Source of the DNA: a virus
IMG/VR virus record: IMGVR_UViG_3300027492_000003
Location: 1 to 43,243 of that record
Direction: 5' to 3' (one strand)
DNA: 43,243 nucleotides
Shown here: positions 25,172-34,741 of the stretch, piece after piece
Layout: the number at the start of each line of letters is the position of its first letter
Numbering within the stretch: position 1 is the stretch's first letter
Position numbers and translations under genes: made by a program
The notes under the pieces: generated by a model
Databases searched by the model: none
Seen by the model: the letters and a program-made list of their open reading frames with translations, nothing else
What the model was told of the DNA's origin: nothing

Positions 25172-28100
25172 ATGGATCAAGAATACGATCTGTCGTGGGT
25201 TAACGCACCGTCTCCCACCCCGCAGCTTGCTGGCGGCGGTATGCCTGACCTGTCGTGGGCAGAAGAATCGGGGTCGTATTCTCTAGGCGAGCATTTGCAG
25301 CAAGCTGGCAGCAGTTTGGTAAGCGGCCTTACCAGCACCTTTACCGGCGCAGTAGAGGGTTTGGGTATTGCGGCTGAAGGTTTGTTTGGCGAGTCCAGCG
25401 TTGATGACTGGGCGCGTGAGACGCAAGCAAGCATTCAGTCAGCAGTACCTGGGGTTGAGGGGCTAGGCGATTCGTGGACGGCGAAGATCAGCAGCGCATT
25501 TGGTTCTGCGTTTGGCTATGTCGGCGCTGGCTTTGCAACCGGCGGTTTAGGAACTGTAGCTAGCGGAAGTGCGGCTGTTGGCCGTGGTTTAGCTATGGTG
25601 TCGTCTGGTTCGCTTGGTGCGTTAGGCACGGGCGCGTCTCGATACTCAGAAGCGGTGCAACTAGGCAAATCGGAAGAGGACGCATGGAAGTCCTACTTTG
25701 TTGGTTTGGGTATTGGCTCGCTGGAAGCCATGCCTGTCGGTCTAAACCGCGCTGCAATGCGTCTAGCCAAAGCTAACAAGGCTTCAGGCGGTGCGCTTAA
25801 GAACATCACGGTCGGTCAAGTGATGCTCGCTGAAGGCTTAGAAGAAGCCGGACAAGAGATGTTGTCTGAGGGTTTAAACCAACTCAGCGACTACGCCCTA
25901 AGCATCAAGTCGGCAGAGGAAGCGTTTGACCTAAACCAACTGCTTGAGTCAGGCGTACTGGGCTTCCTGCCAGGCTCCGCTATTGGCGGTATTACAGCTA
26001 AAAGCCAGATTGCTGCATCACTTGCAGAAGCACGCAAGGAAGCTGAAACCGCAGAAGAGGCCAAGGTTGCAGAAGAACTAAAGGCCCAACGCGGTCAACT
26101 GCTTGCCGAGCAAATTGGTGCGGTAGAAACGCAGGCCAAGCAAGCACAAGAGTTGGTTGCTGCTGGCGAGGCAGAGCTAGCTCGGTTGGAAGGTCGCGCT
26201 CCGACTACGGAGGCTGCACCTGCGGCAGAAACACCTGAAGCTGCGGCTGTAACAACTGCTGAAGGAATGCCCGTAACAGCAGAAACGCCGGCTGTTGTTG
26301 ACGGCGAAGCTGCTACAGCTACTCCTGCTGCACCACAAGTCACGGAAAAAGATATTCAGCCACTTCAAATTGAGGGGCTAGAAGACATGCCGTTTTTTAA
26401 TTACGGCAACCGTGTAATGACGTTTGTCAAAATTGGCGACACGCTGCAACCATTTTATAGGTCATCTGGAAGAAACGCTAAAAAAGGCGTATCCGCAGGA
26501 CAATGGTTGCCGTTTTTTGGAGTTTCAACACAAGGAATTGGCGCAGAGCTTGGATGGGTAGCAAAGACTGGCGAAGTTGGAAACTATTACGGTAGTGCGT
26601 CTCTTAAAGCAGCCGGTGAAATGCTTGACGCAAAGTATGGAACAGATGCTTTGCCGGATGAAAACGTGCCACAAGTTGCAATGTCTGGCATGAAAGCAAA
26701 GCTAAAAAAGAACGCTAAAATTACTACTGCTGAAAAAATTAATGCTGCAACCGGTTATACATTTAAAGATTTTCACCCAACTGGAGCAACTTCGGAGCAA
26801 AGCGCAGCCGTAATTGATTTTATTAAATCTCGCGTAGCCAAACTTGATGCCCTTGTTGCGTCTACTGCTGCTGCCGCTACACCTGCTGCGGTTCCAACGG
26901 GTACGCCAGAGCAAATTGCAACGGTCAAAGGCCAGCTAGCTTTGTTGCGTCAAAACCGTGACGCGCTTGCTGCACAGTTAAAAGCAATCACCGAAGAAAC
27001 AACCGACGAAGGCAAGGCGCTGCTTGCTGGCGCGTATGGTGAGGCACAAGCTCGCGCTGAAGCTAAGGGACTAGGCGAGCAGTTTCGTGCTGCTGTAACG
27101 CCTGGCGCAGAACGGTTGCTAACAACCGAAGAGCAAGCTGAATGGGATGAAAAGAAGCAGAAACTCGGCAAGCGCGAGATTTTCAAAAAAGACTATGACG
27201 GCCTTAAAAACAGTCGGTTGGTAGTTGCGGCAAACGAAGCGCAGCAAAAAGCCGAGAAGGTACTGACCGACCTAGGGTTCAAGGTTGAGTTCTTAGACCC
27301 AGGTAACGACAACAAGACATTTAAAGGCTTGGAAGACGGTACGACCGTTTACCTAAACGCACGGTTGTCAGACGAAGCGCTGTTGCGTCGCGTGGCGCGT
27401 CACGAGGCATTCCACGGTGTGTTCCGCTCCAAGGACGGCCAAGACCTGTGGAAAGACACCATGCAGCGTTTGCAGCAGGCCGCGCCTAATGTCTGGGCCG
27501 CAGCGCAACGCAAGGCTTTAGGTGAACTAGCGACCACTACAGGGTCTAAGGAAAAGCTCAAAGCGTTGTTGTCTACGCCGGAAGGCCGTGAACAACTTCT
27601 AAACGAACAGGGTTCGTCTGCCGTTGACATTTTCAGCGCGACGATGGATGCGCTTGAGGCAAACCCTGAACTAGCCGACGAGGCTATGCAGGCTGACCCG
27701 ACCTTCTTCCAGCAGCTGTACGACTGGGTAAAGACGAAGCTCAACAAGCTGGGCTTTAAGTTTGAAACGCTAGCTGACGCTGATCGTCGTGCAATTGAGA
27801 AGCTACCTAAGCTGCTGTATGACACCGAGCGCGGCGATGTAGAGGTAGAAGCATCTGCCAACGAGCGCATTGCTGGAGCGCAGGTGCTATTGCGGTTGCT
27901 GGCTGCGGCAGAGGCTGGAACTGTAGCTGCTGCATCTGGCCGTGAGCGCCAGGCGCGTATGTTTGCTTCGCGCACGCTAGGTGAGCTAGAAGCTACACGC
28001 ACGAAGGAAGAGCTAGCCAAGCGGCTAGAGGAAGAACAAGCTGCCCGCGAAACGGCTGCATACGAAGATCGGCGCAAGAAGGCTGTCGATGCAGCACGGG

Positions 28101-31100
28101 CGCGTCTAGGCCGCATTAAAACGGCGGACGAAGAGTGGAAGGTCATTGAGGCTATCGGTCGCGCCAGCACGCCTGCAAAGCAGCGCGAGGCTTTAGCTAC
28201 GCTGCCAGGGCTTCCGACTGACCTGCGTCCCGAAGAGGTCGCTAGCTATGTGCAAGCGGCCACCGAGCGATTCGATGCTAACGAAGCCAAGAAGGCTGAC
28301 GAGGAAGCAAAGCGTGTAGCGGCGCTGGAAAAGCAGCGTAAAAAAGAAACGGACGCTGCCCGCAAACTTGCTACGGCGCAACGCGAGCAAGAAAAGCGCA
28401 AGGAAGAAAAGTACTACGCCAAGCTAAAAGAACTGGCTAGCGACACCCCCACCGGCTCTGCGGCAGGTGTAGTCAACCGCATTGCTGCGACCGATGGTGA
28501 CCAAGCCGTTGCAGAGGACGCTGTGCGGTCGTTCCTTGGCAAGGAAGCTACTGATGACGAGGTTATCGTTGCAGCGCAAACTGCTCGAGAGACTGCTATT
28601 CGTCGTGCAGCCCGCCTTGCCGAAGAGAAGCAACGCAAGGCTAAGGAAGTCCAAGACGCTAAAGATGCACAGGCGCGGCAAGCGGCAGAGCGCGAAGCTA
28701 AACGAGCGCAAGAGCGCAAGGATCGTTTGGAAGCTCAAGCTGCAAGAGCGCAAGCTAAGGCAGATGAGCGCCAGCGCAAGCTAGATGAAAAGGCCGCTGC
28801 TCGCCAACGCCGCGAGGATGAAGCTCGTGCGGCTGAAGTCCGTGCGCAAGAAGAAGCTGAACAACAAGCTGCCCTAGATGCCGCCGAAGCAGAACGCCTT
28901 GCTACGGAGCAAGCACAACAAGAAGCGCAGGACGCGGCTGACCGTCAGCGCCGTAGACGCGAGAAGCTGCCTACGGTGGCACGCGGTCGGTTTGTGCCAG
29001 GGCAGTTGCGCGTGGGGGACATTGTCAATTTCAACAACCGCGCATCCAAGGTTGTAGATGCATCCGGTAGCGGCTTTGACCAACGCATCAAGGTAGTGCC
29101 GATTACCAACGAAGAAGCTGCACTAGCCGATGTCGTGGAAGAACGCGGCACGAAAGACTGGTGGAACGCTATCCCGTGGATGGGCGAGCCGGTAGCAATT
29201 GACATGACCGACAAGCGTTTGCTCTCTGTTATTGCCAAGCGCAGCGACACGGAGGTTATGACGCAAGACGGCAAGAAGGCGTTGCGTAAGCGTTACGAGG
29301 CTGACTTGGCCCGTAAGGAAGGCGACGCGCCGCTGTTCTCAGCTAAAGGTCAAGCCATCACTCCAGAGATGGAGGCCGAGTACATGGCTGCGGCAGAGGC
29401 TGGCGATCTGGCAACTGCCCAGCGGATGGTGGATACTGCCGCAAATAAAGTTCAACAAACTGTAGAACCAGAACTACGATCTTATGCAACTGATCTTGCT
29501 GCACTTGCGCAAAAAGAATATGACGAATGGGATCAGGACGACGACGGTTACTCAGAAGAACTAGGTACTGGAGGAATTTGCGACAGAATTGCCGACGCTA
29601 TTGGTGGATATTTATCAAATCGAGGATTTGACATTGAAAACGGCGGTCAAGATGGGGACGATCACGCTTGGATTTATGCGTCAAAACACGGGATGACGTT
29701 TGCAGTTGATATTGCACCAAACACTTACGAAATTGGTGGTGGATATTCATGGCGAAAACGTCCAAATGTTGTATTTGATGGAAAACACATTGATATTGGT
29801 GCTATGCCATACGATGCTGTTTATGGCAAGCCTTACACGCCAGAAACCATTATTCGGGACGACAACGGCAACGTAATCCCGTTGTCACAACGCTTCCAAG
29901 ACACGATTGACGACATTCGTTACTCGGTAAGAGCCAAAGTTCCTGCTGCCGTTGGCTTTGCTGGTGGAGGCACGTTTGAGATCGCGTTGAGCGATGTGCT
30001 TGACACGCAGTTGGCCGTTGAGATGCAGCCTGACATTGCCGAAGCGTACAACCGCAACGCGCAGCGTCCTTCCACGGTTGCCAAGATTGGCGATGTCAAT
30101 GCCGAAGACTTTAAGGGCAAGGTGCTAGCTCACTTTAGCCCGCCGTGCGTTGACTCGTCGTTGCTGCGTAGCGGCCAAGGTGTAAACAAGGCCGAGGAAA
30201 CAGAGCGCGGGCGTGAAGTAGCCAACATTATCCGCGTGGCCCAGAACCCGATTGTCGTTATTGAAAACGTTAGAGAATACGGCAAATCGGAAGCGTACAA
30301 GCTGATCACGGACGCGCTTACGGAATCGGGCTACACCTGGGACGCGCATGTGTACAAGGCGCAGGACTACGGTTCGCCTAGCAAGCGTCAGCGGCTGTTT
30401 GTTCGCGCTGTAAAACAAGGCGAGTTGCCGCCGCGTCCTGAGCCTACGCACTCCAACAAGCCCACTTTGTTTGAAGCTCCGTATGCCTCGTGGGGCGACG
30501 CGCTAGCTGATGTCATCGACACGCTGCCTGAGTTTAAGGGCGAATTGCCGCCGTATGTGTTGAAGGCGCTGAAGTCGGCCAACATTGATCCCAAAGCTCC
30601 GAGCAAGGCGTACTACATCAGCGGCACGCAGGTACACGGGCTAGCGCCTCTGTCGCCGTTCGATAAGCCTTCGCCTGGCATGGTTGCAAGTGGCGCAGAA
30701 ACCCCGCGCATCCTTATGCCCGATGGCCGCGTCCTGCGCGTCACGCCTGAGGCGATGAAGCGCCTCATGGGCTTTGGCGCAGAGATGCAGTTGCCGAGCG
30801 ATCCGAAGCTAGCCAAGCGCATTGTGGGCAACGGTATCCCCAAGCCGCTGACCCGTGCAGTTGTACTGCCGCTGCTGGAGTCGCAAGGCGTGCTAGACAC
30901 GCAAGGGCCGATGTTCTCTGTCAAAGGCAAGGGCGGCGAAAAGCCTGGCAAACCTAGCAAGCCTAAGCGTGTTTCAGCCAAAGCAGCTAAGAGTGCCAAA
31001 GCTGCGTTGAAGGAAGCGCAGCAACGTGCCGCAGCAGCAAAGCTAAAGCGTGCGAAGGATGCGTTGCGCAAAGAGGTAAAGCCGCTAGCCGAACAAGCGC

Positions 31101-33643
31101 TAAAGGAAGGCGAAGGCACATCGGTTGGTGAAGCGCCGGGTTCAGCAATCGCTGCGACCACAGAAGAAGCACGCGCTTTGACTCGTGGCGTGCGCGAGTA
31201 CATGCGGCAGATTGAGTACCAGATTCTGCCCACGCTGAAGGCTGACGATGACGCTCGCGCCTTTGCGCTTGCCGAGCTTGAGAACGACTACGAGGGCACA
31301 AAAGAAGCGTTGTTCGAGGAGATCCGCAACAACGGTTCTGTCAGCGAGCCGTGGAAGCAGTACGCCGTCATGGCGATTGCTGCGCAGGAAGCCGAGAGCG
31401 CTACCACAGGTCGCATGACGACCGACAAGTTCTACGCTGCATACGAGGCTGAGTCGTACGACGCTGCGATCCGCCGTAACGCTAGCGCTCAACTCCGCGT
31501 GCGTAAGGATGCAGTCATGGCTGCACGCAAGCGCAACAAAGCGCATGTGTTTGCAGGTACAAGCTCGCTGCGTAAGGCCGAGCGGGCGCTGAACAAGGCG
31601 CTAGAAGGTGGCAACAAGGCTGATGTTGCCAAGGCCCGCAAGGAAGTAGAGAAGATCCGCCGCGACCATGCCCAAGCGGTTGTGGAGTACCTCGACAAGA
31701 AGCGCGAGGAAGGCTACGACGTTGATGACATGTTCTCCTACCTTGCCAAGGGAGATCTTGTCACCTTCTCGCGTTTGATGCGCGGGTTGCATGGTGCGCG
31801 AACGGAAGCTGACTTGCGTGCTGGCCGCGTGAAGTCGGTTTGGGACGCATTCATTGAAGCGCGTCACGCCTCGATGCTAAGTGGCCCTGGCACTCACATC
31901 GCCAACATCGCCGGTAACGCCGCGATGATGTCGTTGCGCACTACGCGCCAGCTTGCCGAGGTGCTTACAAACCTAGTCATCCGTGACCGTGACAGCGCGG
32001 ATTTTGGTGACTTCAAAGCCTACATGACGGGCTGGCTGCGCTCGCTGGGTCGAGCCATGCGCAACTTCGTCATGGCGTACCGCACGGACATGCCGGTGTT
32101 CGAGGCGCAACTCAACGCTGACTCAACGCTGGAGTTTGCCGAGCAGGCTAATGCGATCCCTGGCCTTATTGGACGCATCCTGCGCTTCCCCTCGCTGACG
32201 ACCCTACGGGCGTTCGACGAGTTGTTTAAGACGATGGCAGCGCACACGGAAGCCGGTAGCTTGGCCTACCGCCAAGGCCGCAGAGACGGCTTGTCGGGCG
32301 CAGGCTTAGAATCGTTTATCGACTACGTCCTAACCGACTACAACCACCCGCTGTGGCAAGAAGGTTTGGAACGCGCTCGCACAACGGTGTTCCAGGCGCG
32401 TAGCGACGAACTGACGCGAGTGTTGCTGCAAGCGCGTAATTGGCTGGACAATAACCCGACGACCGTTCCCATCGGCTCGTTCTTGTTGCCCTACATCAAG
32501 ACCCCGACCCAAATTATCAAGGTCGGCTTGTCGATGCCGATTCACCCGTTTGTCCCGATGTTCAAGTTTGCCAAGCAAGCCTTGGGTGCTGGGACTTACG
32601 AGAAGTCGGAGCGTGTGCCGGATGCCGCCAACGCCATGGTTGCGGTGGGCATGCTGGTCTTGGCGTACAGCCTTTTGGGCGACGACGACGACGACCAACC
32701 GGCGCTCACGGGTGCTGCTCCCGCAGACTACCGCGAACGGCAACTGGCCGAGCGTACTGCGCCGCCTAACAGCATCCGCGTGGGCGACACCTGGTACAGC
32801 TACAACCGCGTAGAACCGTTTGCAACGAGCATGAGTGCGCTTGCAGACATGGTCAAGGCTACCCAGATCGCGCTGAACGAGGATGTGCCTGAGCGCTACA
32901 ACAAGGCTCTGGCAACGCTAATGAACAACGCCGTGGGCCAGCTGGAGGACAAGACCTTCCTGCGCACGCTGGGCGATGTCAGCAAGATGTTCCGCGACCG
33001 CGAGAACGTGAACGCGGCCAAGATGACCCGTGACCTGTTCATTAGCCCGATGATGCCCAACTTGGTGCGGCAGCTAGCCAGCGCTGGCGACCCCTATATG
33101 CGCGATGTGTCCGTGCGCGAGTACGAGGATGCCAGCGAATGGGATGCGATGTACCAGAAGCTGACCTATCAGGTCTACCCGTCCAAGGACAACCCTGACG
33201 CGCCGCCTATCAAGCACGACCTCTGGGGCCGGCCCGTGGAGCGCCAAGGCGGCAGCTACATGGCTCGAGCCTTCTCGCCGGCCAAGCAAACGCTGGAAAC
33301 CGAGGACATCAACAAGCTCGACCGGCTGATTGTGCGGTTCAATGACAAGGTCGAGGAGGGCACTTTTGGGGGTGCGGTAGACAAATACCTGCCGCGTGCC
33401 CCCGAATACCGGATTCGTCGTGGCGACCAAGAATTCCTGTTGAGCGACGAGGAATACAGCCGATTGACCCGTGACGCGGGCCAGTTAGCACAAAAACGGC
33501 TGCAATATCGTAGACTTAATTACGAAGATCCGACCGAGCGCGACATCGAAATCATCCGTGATGCCCTGTCGAAAGCTCGGAAAACAACCATCGACCGAAT
33601 TCTGCGGGATCGCAGAATGCAACCTACACAAACTGGAAACTGA
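25172..33643 (+). CDS. Giant polyvalent internal virion protein with peptidase and C5-cytosine methyltransferase domains
   Basis: Codes for 2,823 residues. In order: Gly/Ala-rich membrane-active N-terminus (about 90-260); helical linker; unknown AT-rich-coded domain (about 395-565); zinc-metallopeptidase motif HEAFH at 744-748 after 'YLNARLSDEALLRRVAR'; long charged coiled coil (about 930-1280); transglutaminase/papain-like domain with Cys1470 (GGICDR), His1498 (DDHAWI) and Asp1513 (VDIAPN); C5-cytosine methyltransferase (about 1590-1910) with a FAGGG motif, PPC with Cys1659, ENV at 1698, KRQRLF at about 1737 and GNGIP at 1886; then a 900-residue helical C-terminus with 'SGPGTHIANIAGN' and 'FLLPYIKTPTQIIK'. 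This multi-enzyme layout matches the 'polyvalent proteins' described in phages and plasmids, thought to enter the host with the DNA and shield it. Position equals the gp16-type ejection protein. Domain calls are motif-based. Confidence 0.8.
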   Translation: MDQEYDLSWVNAPSPTPQLAGGGMPDLSWAEESGSYSLGEHLQQAGSSLVSGLTSTFTGAVEGLGIAAEGLFGESSVDDWARETQASIQSAVPGVEGLGDSWTAKISSAFGSAFGYVGAGFATGGLGTVASGSAAVGRGLAMVSSGSLGALGTGASRYSEAVQLGKSEEDAWKSYFVGLGIGSLEAMPVGLNRAAMRLAKANKASGGALKNITVGQVMLAEGLEEAGQEMLSEGLNQLSDYALSIKSAEEAFDLNQLLESGVLGFLPGSAIGGITAKSQIAASLAEARKEAETAEEAKVAEELKAQRGQLLAEQIGAVETQAKQAQELVAAGEAELARLEGRAPTTEAAPAAETPEAAAVTTAEGMPVTAETPAVVDGEAATATPAAPQVTEKDIQPLQIEGLEDMPFFNYGNRVMTFVKIGDTLQPFYRSSGRNAKKGVSAGQWLPFFGVSTQGIGAELGWVAKTGEVGNYYGSASLKAAGEMLDAKYGTDALPDENVPQVAMSGMKAKLKKNAKITTAEKINAATGYTFKDFHPTGATSEQSAAVIDFIKSRVAKLDALVASTAAAATPAAVPTGTPEQIATVKGQLALLRQNRDALAAQLKAITEETTDEGKALLAGAYGEAQARAEAKGLGEQFRAAVTPGAERLLTTEEQAEWDEKKQKLGKREIFKKDYDGLKNSRLVVAANEAQQKAEKVLTDLGFKVEFLDPGNDNKTFKGLEDGTTVYLNARLSDEALLRRVARHEAFHGVFRSKDGQDLWKDTMQRLQQAAPNVWAAAQRKALGELATTTGSKEKLKALLSTPEGREQLLNEQGSSAVDIFSATMDALEANPELADEAMQADPTFFQQLYDWVKTKLNKLGFKFETLADADRRAIEKLPKLLYDTERGDVEVEASANERIAGAQVLLRLLAAAEAGTVAAASGRERQARMFASRTLGELEATRTKEELAKRLEEEQAARETAAYEDRRKKAVDAARARLGRIKTADEEWKVIEAIGRASTPAKQREALATLPGLPTDLRPEEVASYVQAATERFDANEAKKADEEAKRVAALEKQRKKETDAARKLATAQREQEKRKEEKYYAKLKELASDTPTGSAAGVVNRIAATDGDQAVAEDAVRSFLGKEATDDEVIVAAQTARETAIRRAARLAEEKQRKAKEVQDAKDAQARQAAEREAKRAQERKDRLEAQAARAQAKADERQRKLDEKAAARQRREDEARAAEVRAQEEAEQQAALDAAEAERLATEQAQQEAQDAADRQRRRREKLPTVARGRFVPGQLRVGDIVNFNNRASKVVDASGSGFDQRIKVVPITNEEAALADVVEERGTKDWWNAIPWMGEPVAIDMTDKRLLSVIAKRSDTEVMTQDGKKALRKRYEADLARKEGDAPLFSAKGQAITPEMEAEYMAAAEAGDLATAQRMVDTAANKVQQTVEPELRSYATDLAALAQKEYDEWDQDDDGYSEELGTGGICDRIADAIGGYLSNRGFDIENGGQDGDDHAWIYASKHGMTFAVDIAPNTYEIGGGYSWRKRPNVVFDGKHIDIGAMPYDAVYGKPYTPETIIRDDNGNVIPLSQRFQDTIDDIRYSVRAKVPAAVGFAGGGTFEIALSDVLDTQLAVEMQPDIAEAYNRNAQRPSTVAKIGDVNAEDFKGKVLAHFSPPCVDSSLLRSGQGVNKAEETERGREVANIIRVAQNPIVVIENVREYGKSEAYKLITDALTESGYTWDAHVYKAQDYGSPSKRQRLFVRAVKQGELPPRPEPTHSNKPTLFEAPYASWGDALADVIDTLPEFKGELPPYVLKALKSANIDPKAPSKAYYISGTQVHGLAPLSPFDKPSPGMVASGAETPRILMPDGRVLRVTPEAMKRLMGFGAEMQLPSDPKLAKRIVGNGIPKPLTRAVVLPLLESQGVLDTQGPMFSVKGKGGEKPGKPSKPKRVSAKAAKSAKAALKEAQQRAAAAKLKRAKDALRKEVKPLAEQALKEGEGTSVGEAPGSAIAATTEEARALTRGVREYMRQIEYQILPTLKADDDARAFALAELENDYEGTKEALFEEIRNNGSVSEPWKQYAVMAIAAQEAESATTGRMTTDKFYAAYEAESYDAAIRRNASAQLRVRKDAVMAARKRNKAHVFAGTSSLRKAERALNKALEGGNKADVAKARKEVEKIRRDHAQAVVEYLDKKREEGYDVDDMFSYLAKGDLVTFSRLMRGLHGARTEADLRAGRVKSVWDAFIEARHASMLSGPGTHIANIAGNAAMMSLRTTRQLAEVLTNLVIRDRDSADFGDFKAYMTGWLRSLGRAMRNFVMAYRTDMPVFEAQLNADSTLEFAEQANAIPGLIGRILRFPSLTTLRAFDELFKTMAAHTEAGSLAYRQGRRDGLSGAGLESFIDYVLTDYNHPLWQEGLERARTTVFQARSDELTRVLLQARNWLDNNPTTVPIGSFLLPYIKTPTQIIKVGLSMPIHPFVPMFKFAKQALGAGTYEKSERVPDAANAMVAVGMLVLAYSLLGDDDDDQPALTGAAPADYRERQLAERTAPPNSIRVGDTWYSYNRVEPFATSMSALADMVKATQIALNEDVPERYNKALATLMNNAVGQLEDKTFLRTLGDVSKMFRDRENVNAAKMTRDLFISPMMPNLVRQLASAGDPYMRDVSVREYEDASEWDAMYQKLTYQVYPSKDNPDAPPIKHDLWGRPVERQGGSYMARAFSPAKQTLETEDINKLDRLIVRFNDKVEEGTFGGAVDKYLPRAPEYRIRRGDQEFLLSDEEYSRLTRDAGQLAQKRLQYRRLNYEDPTERDIEIIRDALSKARKTTIDRILRDRRMQPTQTGN

Positions 33644-33645
33644 CC

Positions 33646-33867
33646 ATGAGTGCTATCACCGCTGTACTGGCTAAAATTTGTGGCTCCTCGACTTGGTGGG
33701 TTGGCATTCTGCTGCCGATCCTGAAGGTGCTGCTTGAGAAGATTGGCATTGTCATCCCCTGGGAAGCCATCATGGCTAGCACAGGTGCGTATGGCGTGAA
33801 GGAAGCCGCTTCCAAGTTGCAACCCCTCGTGGCAGCTAAGGTCGCTGCGCAAAAGCCACAGGAGTGA
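33646..33867 (+). CDS. Putative holin
   Basis: Codes for 73 residues. A hydrophobic segment (WWVGILLPILKVLLEKIGIVIP, residues 17-38) is followed by a weaker helix (EAIMASTGAYGVKEAA) and a basic Lys/Gln tail, as in small one- or two-span phage holins. It starts two bases after the giant gene and overlaps the next GTG start, forming a small lysis cassette at the end of the late operon. The muralytic enzyme is not here but in the leftward operon. Function is inferred from size, topology and position. Confidence 0.5.
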   Translation: MSAITAVLAKICGSSTWWVGILLPILKVLLEKIGIVIPWEAIMASTGAYGVKEAASKLQPLVAAKVAAQKPQE

Positions 33868-34121
33868 CGGTGGGCACGCCGACTGAACGCGATATCACTA
33901 AGGCCGTTGTGCCAATTACGGCTTTGTCGGTCATCGCTGGCGCGACATGGTGGTTGGCTTCTAGCCTGCATGGCGTAGACAGCCAACTGCAATCGTTGCG
34001 ATACGAGCTTCAACAAATCAGATCGCAGAATGAGCACAACCTGCGGCGCGACGAGTTTCGTGCTTGGGTGTATCAACTGCAATCTAGCAACGCGACGATA
34101 AAGGTTCCTGATCCGCGTTGA
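33864..34121 (+). CDS. Putative spanin-like (Rz-type) membrane protein
   Basis: Codes for 85 residues from the GTG at 33864 that overlaps the previous TGA (an alternative GTG lies at 33870). One membrane segment (VVPITALSVIAGATWWLASS, residues 15-34) is followed by a predicted coiled coil (residues 38-70) and a Pro-rich end. The N-in, single-span plus periplasmic coil layout fits an inner-membrane spanin, although no partner lipoprotein gene is seen. It could also be a holin antagonist. Ends at the convergent terminator. Confidence 0.5.
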   Translation: MTVGTPTERDITKAVVPITALSVIAGATWWLASSLHGVDSQLQSLRYELQQIRSQNEHNLRRDEFRAWVYQLQSSNATIKVPDPR

Positions 34122-34129
34122 CAAAAGAA

Positions 34130-34165
34130 GAGCGGTAGCGCAGATGTCGGGATGCGCCACCGCTC
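34130..34165 (-). terminator. Terminator hairpin for the leftward operon
   Basis: GAGCGGT (34130-34136) pairs with ACCGCTC (34159-34165), and GCGCA (34138-34142) with TGCGC (34153-34157), making a 12-bp stem with one mismatch. Read leftwards it is followed by a T-rich run (complement of 34121-34129, TTCTTTTGT), fitting a Rho-independent terminator for leftward transcripts. Confidence 0.75.
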
Positions 34166-34166
34166 A

Positions 34167-34187
34167 TTGCCTGCAACATACAGGCAA
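34167..34187 (+). terminator. Second convergent hairpin
   Basis: TTGCCTG (34167-34173) and CAGGCAA (34181-34187) form a perfect 7-bp stem with a 7-base loop, followed rightwards by CTTTACT. With the neighbouring hairpin it separates the two convergent transcription units and probably helps stop rightward late transcripts. The T run is short. Confidence 0.55.
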
Positions 34188-34189
34188 CT

Positions 34190-34741
34190 TTACTCGCAAG
34201 TCCAAATCTGCGTTTGGGCTTTGATTTGTTGTTGAAATCCGTAGGTCACAGAGCCGCGTGATTCGTCGTGGAACACGATCTTGTTCGTAGGCCGAATAGC
34301 CAAACGGCCATTGTTTAGCGCGACAAACATGTATTCCTTTGCTTGCTCAGGCTCTTCCGTCCAGCCGTCTTGCAGGGGAATCAGCGTAAACAAGTACCGG
34401 CCTTCTAGGAAGAATGGGTACACGCCACACTTCATGTTGCGTAGGTAGGTATACTCATGCACAGCGAAGTCTAGGCCGGTGCAATCCCATTGCTGTGCGC
34501 TGGCTAGTTGCCAGGATTCGTCTGGCGCTTCGCTGAATGCGATGTAGTGCGGAGGCAGGTTACGGATGACTGCGCCGTCGTCGGTACGCACATGGCATCC
34601 AAAAGCGCGACTAGGGTTTGAGCTAATACCAAACCACACTACCGGCTCGTAACCTGAGTCCTCGGTAGTGCGGATGTTTTGGCTTTTGACCCACACATAC
34701 TTGTGGGTAGGCAGCGATCCAGAACCTGTAAACTTACTCAT
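34190..34741 (-). CDS. Hypothetical protein (183 aa)
   Basis: Codes for 183 residues from the ATG at 34741, preceded by CCGAGAGA as ribosome-binding site; a TTG two codons upstream is less likely. The protein is aromatic-rich and globular with scattered cysteines (three or four) and no membrane segment. It has no recognised family. It is the last gene of the leftward operon and ends next to the terminator. The 58-base gap to its upstream neighbour is longer than usual in this operon. Confidence 0.65.
   Translation of the reverse strand: MSKFTGSGSLPTHKYVWVKSQNIRTTEDSGYEPVVWFGISSNPSRAFGCHVRTDDGAVIRNLPPHYIAFSEAPDESWQLASAQQWDCTGLDFAVHEYTYLRNMKCGVYPFFLEGRYLFTLIPLQDGWTEEPEQAKEYMFVALNNGRLAIRPTNKIVFHDESRGSVTYGFQQQIKAQTQIWTCE

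Noticed and set aside
25172-33643. Virion RNA polymerase of the N4 type in the giant protein
   Set aside because: Size invites the comparison, but no polymerase motifs were seen; the recognisable parts are peptidase-like and methyltransferase domains.
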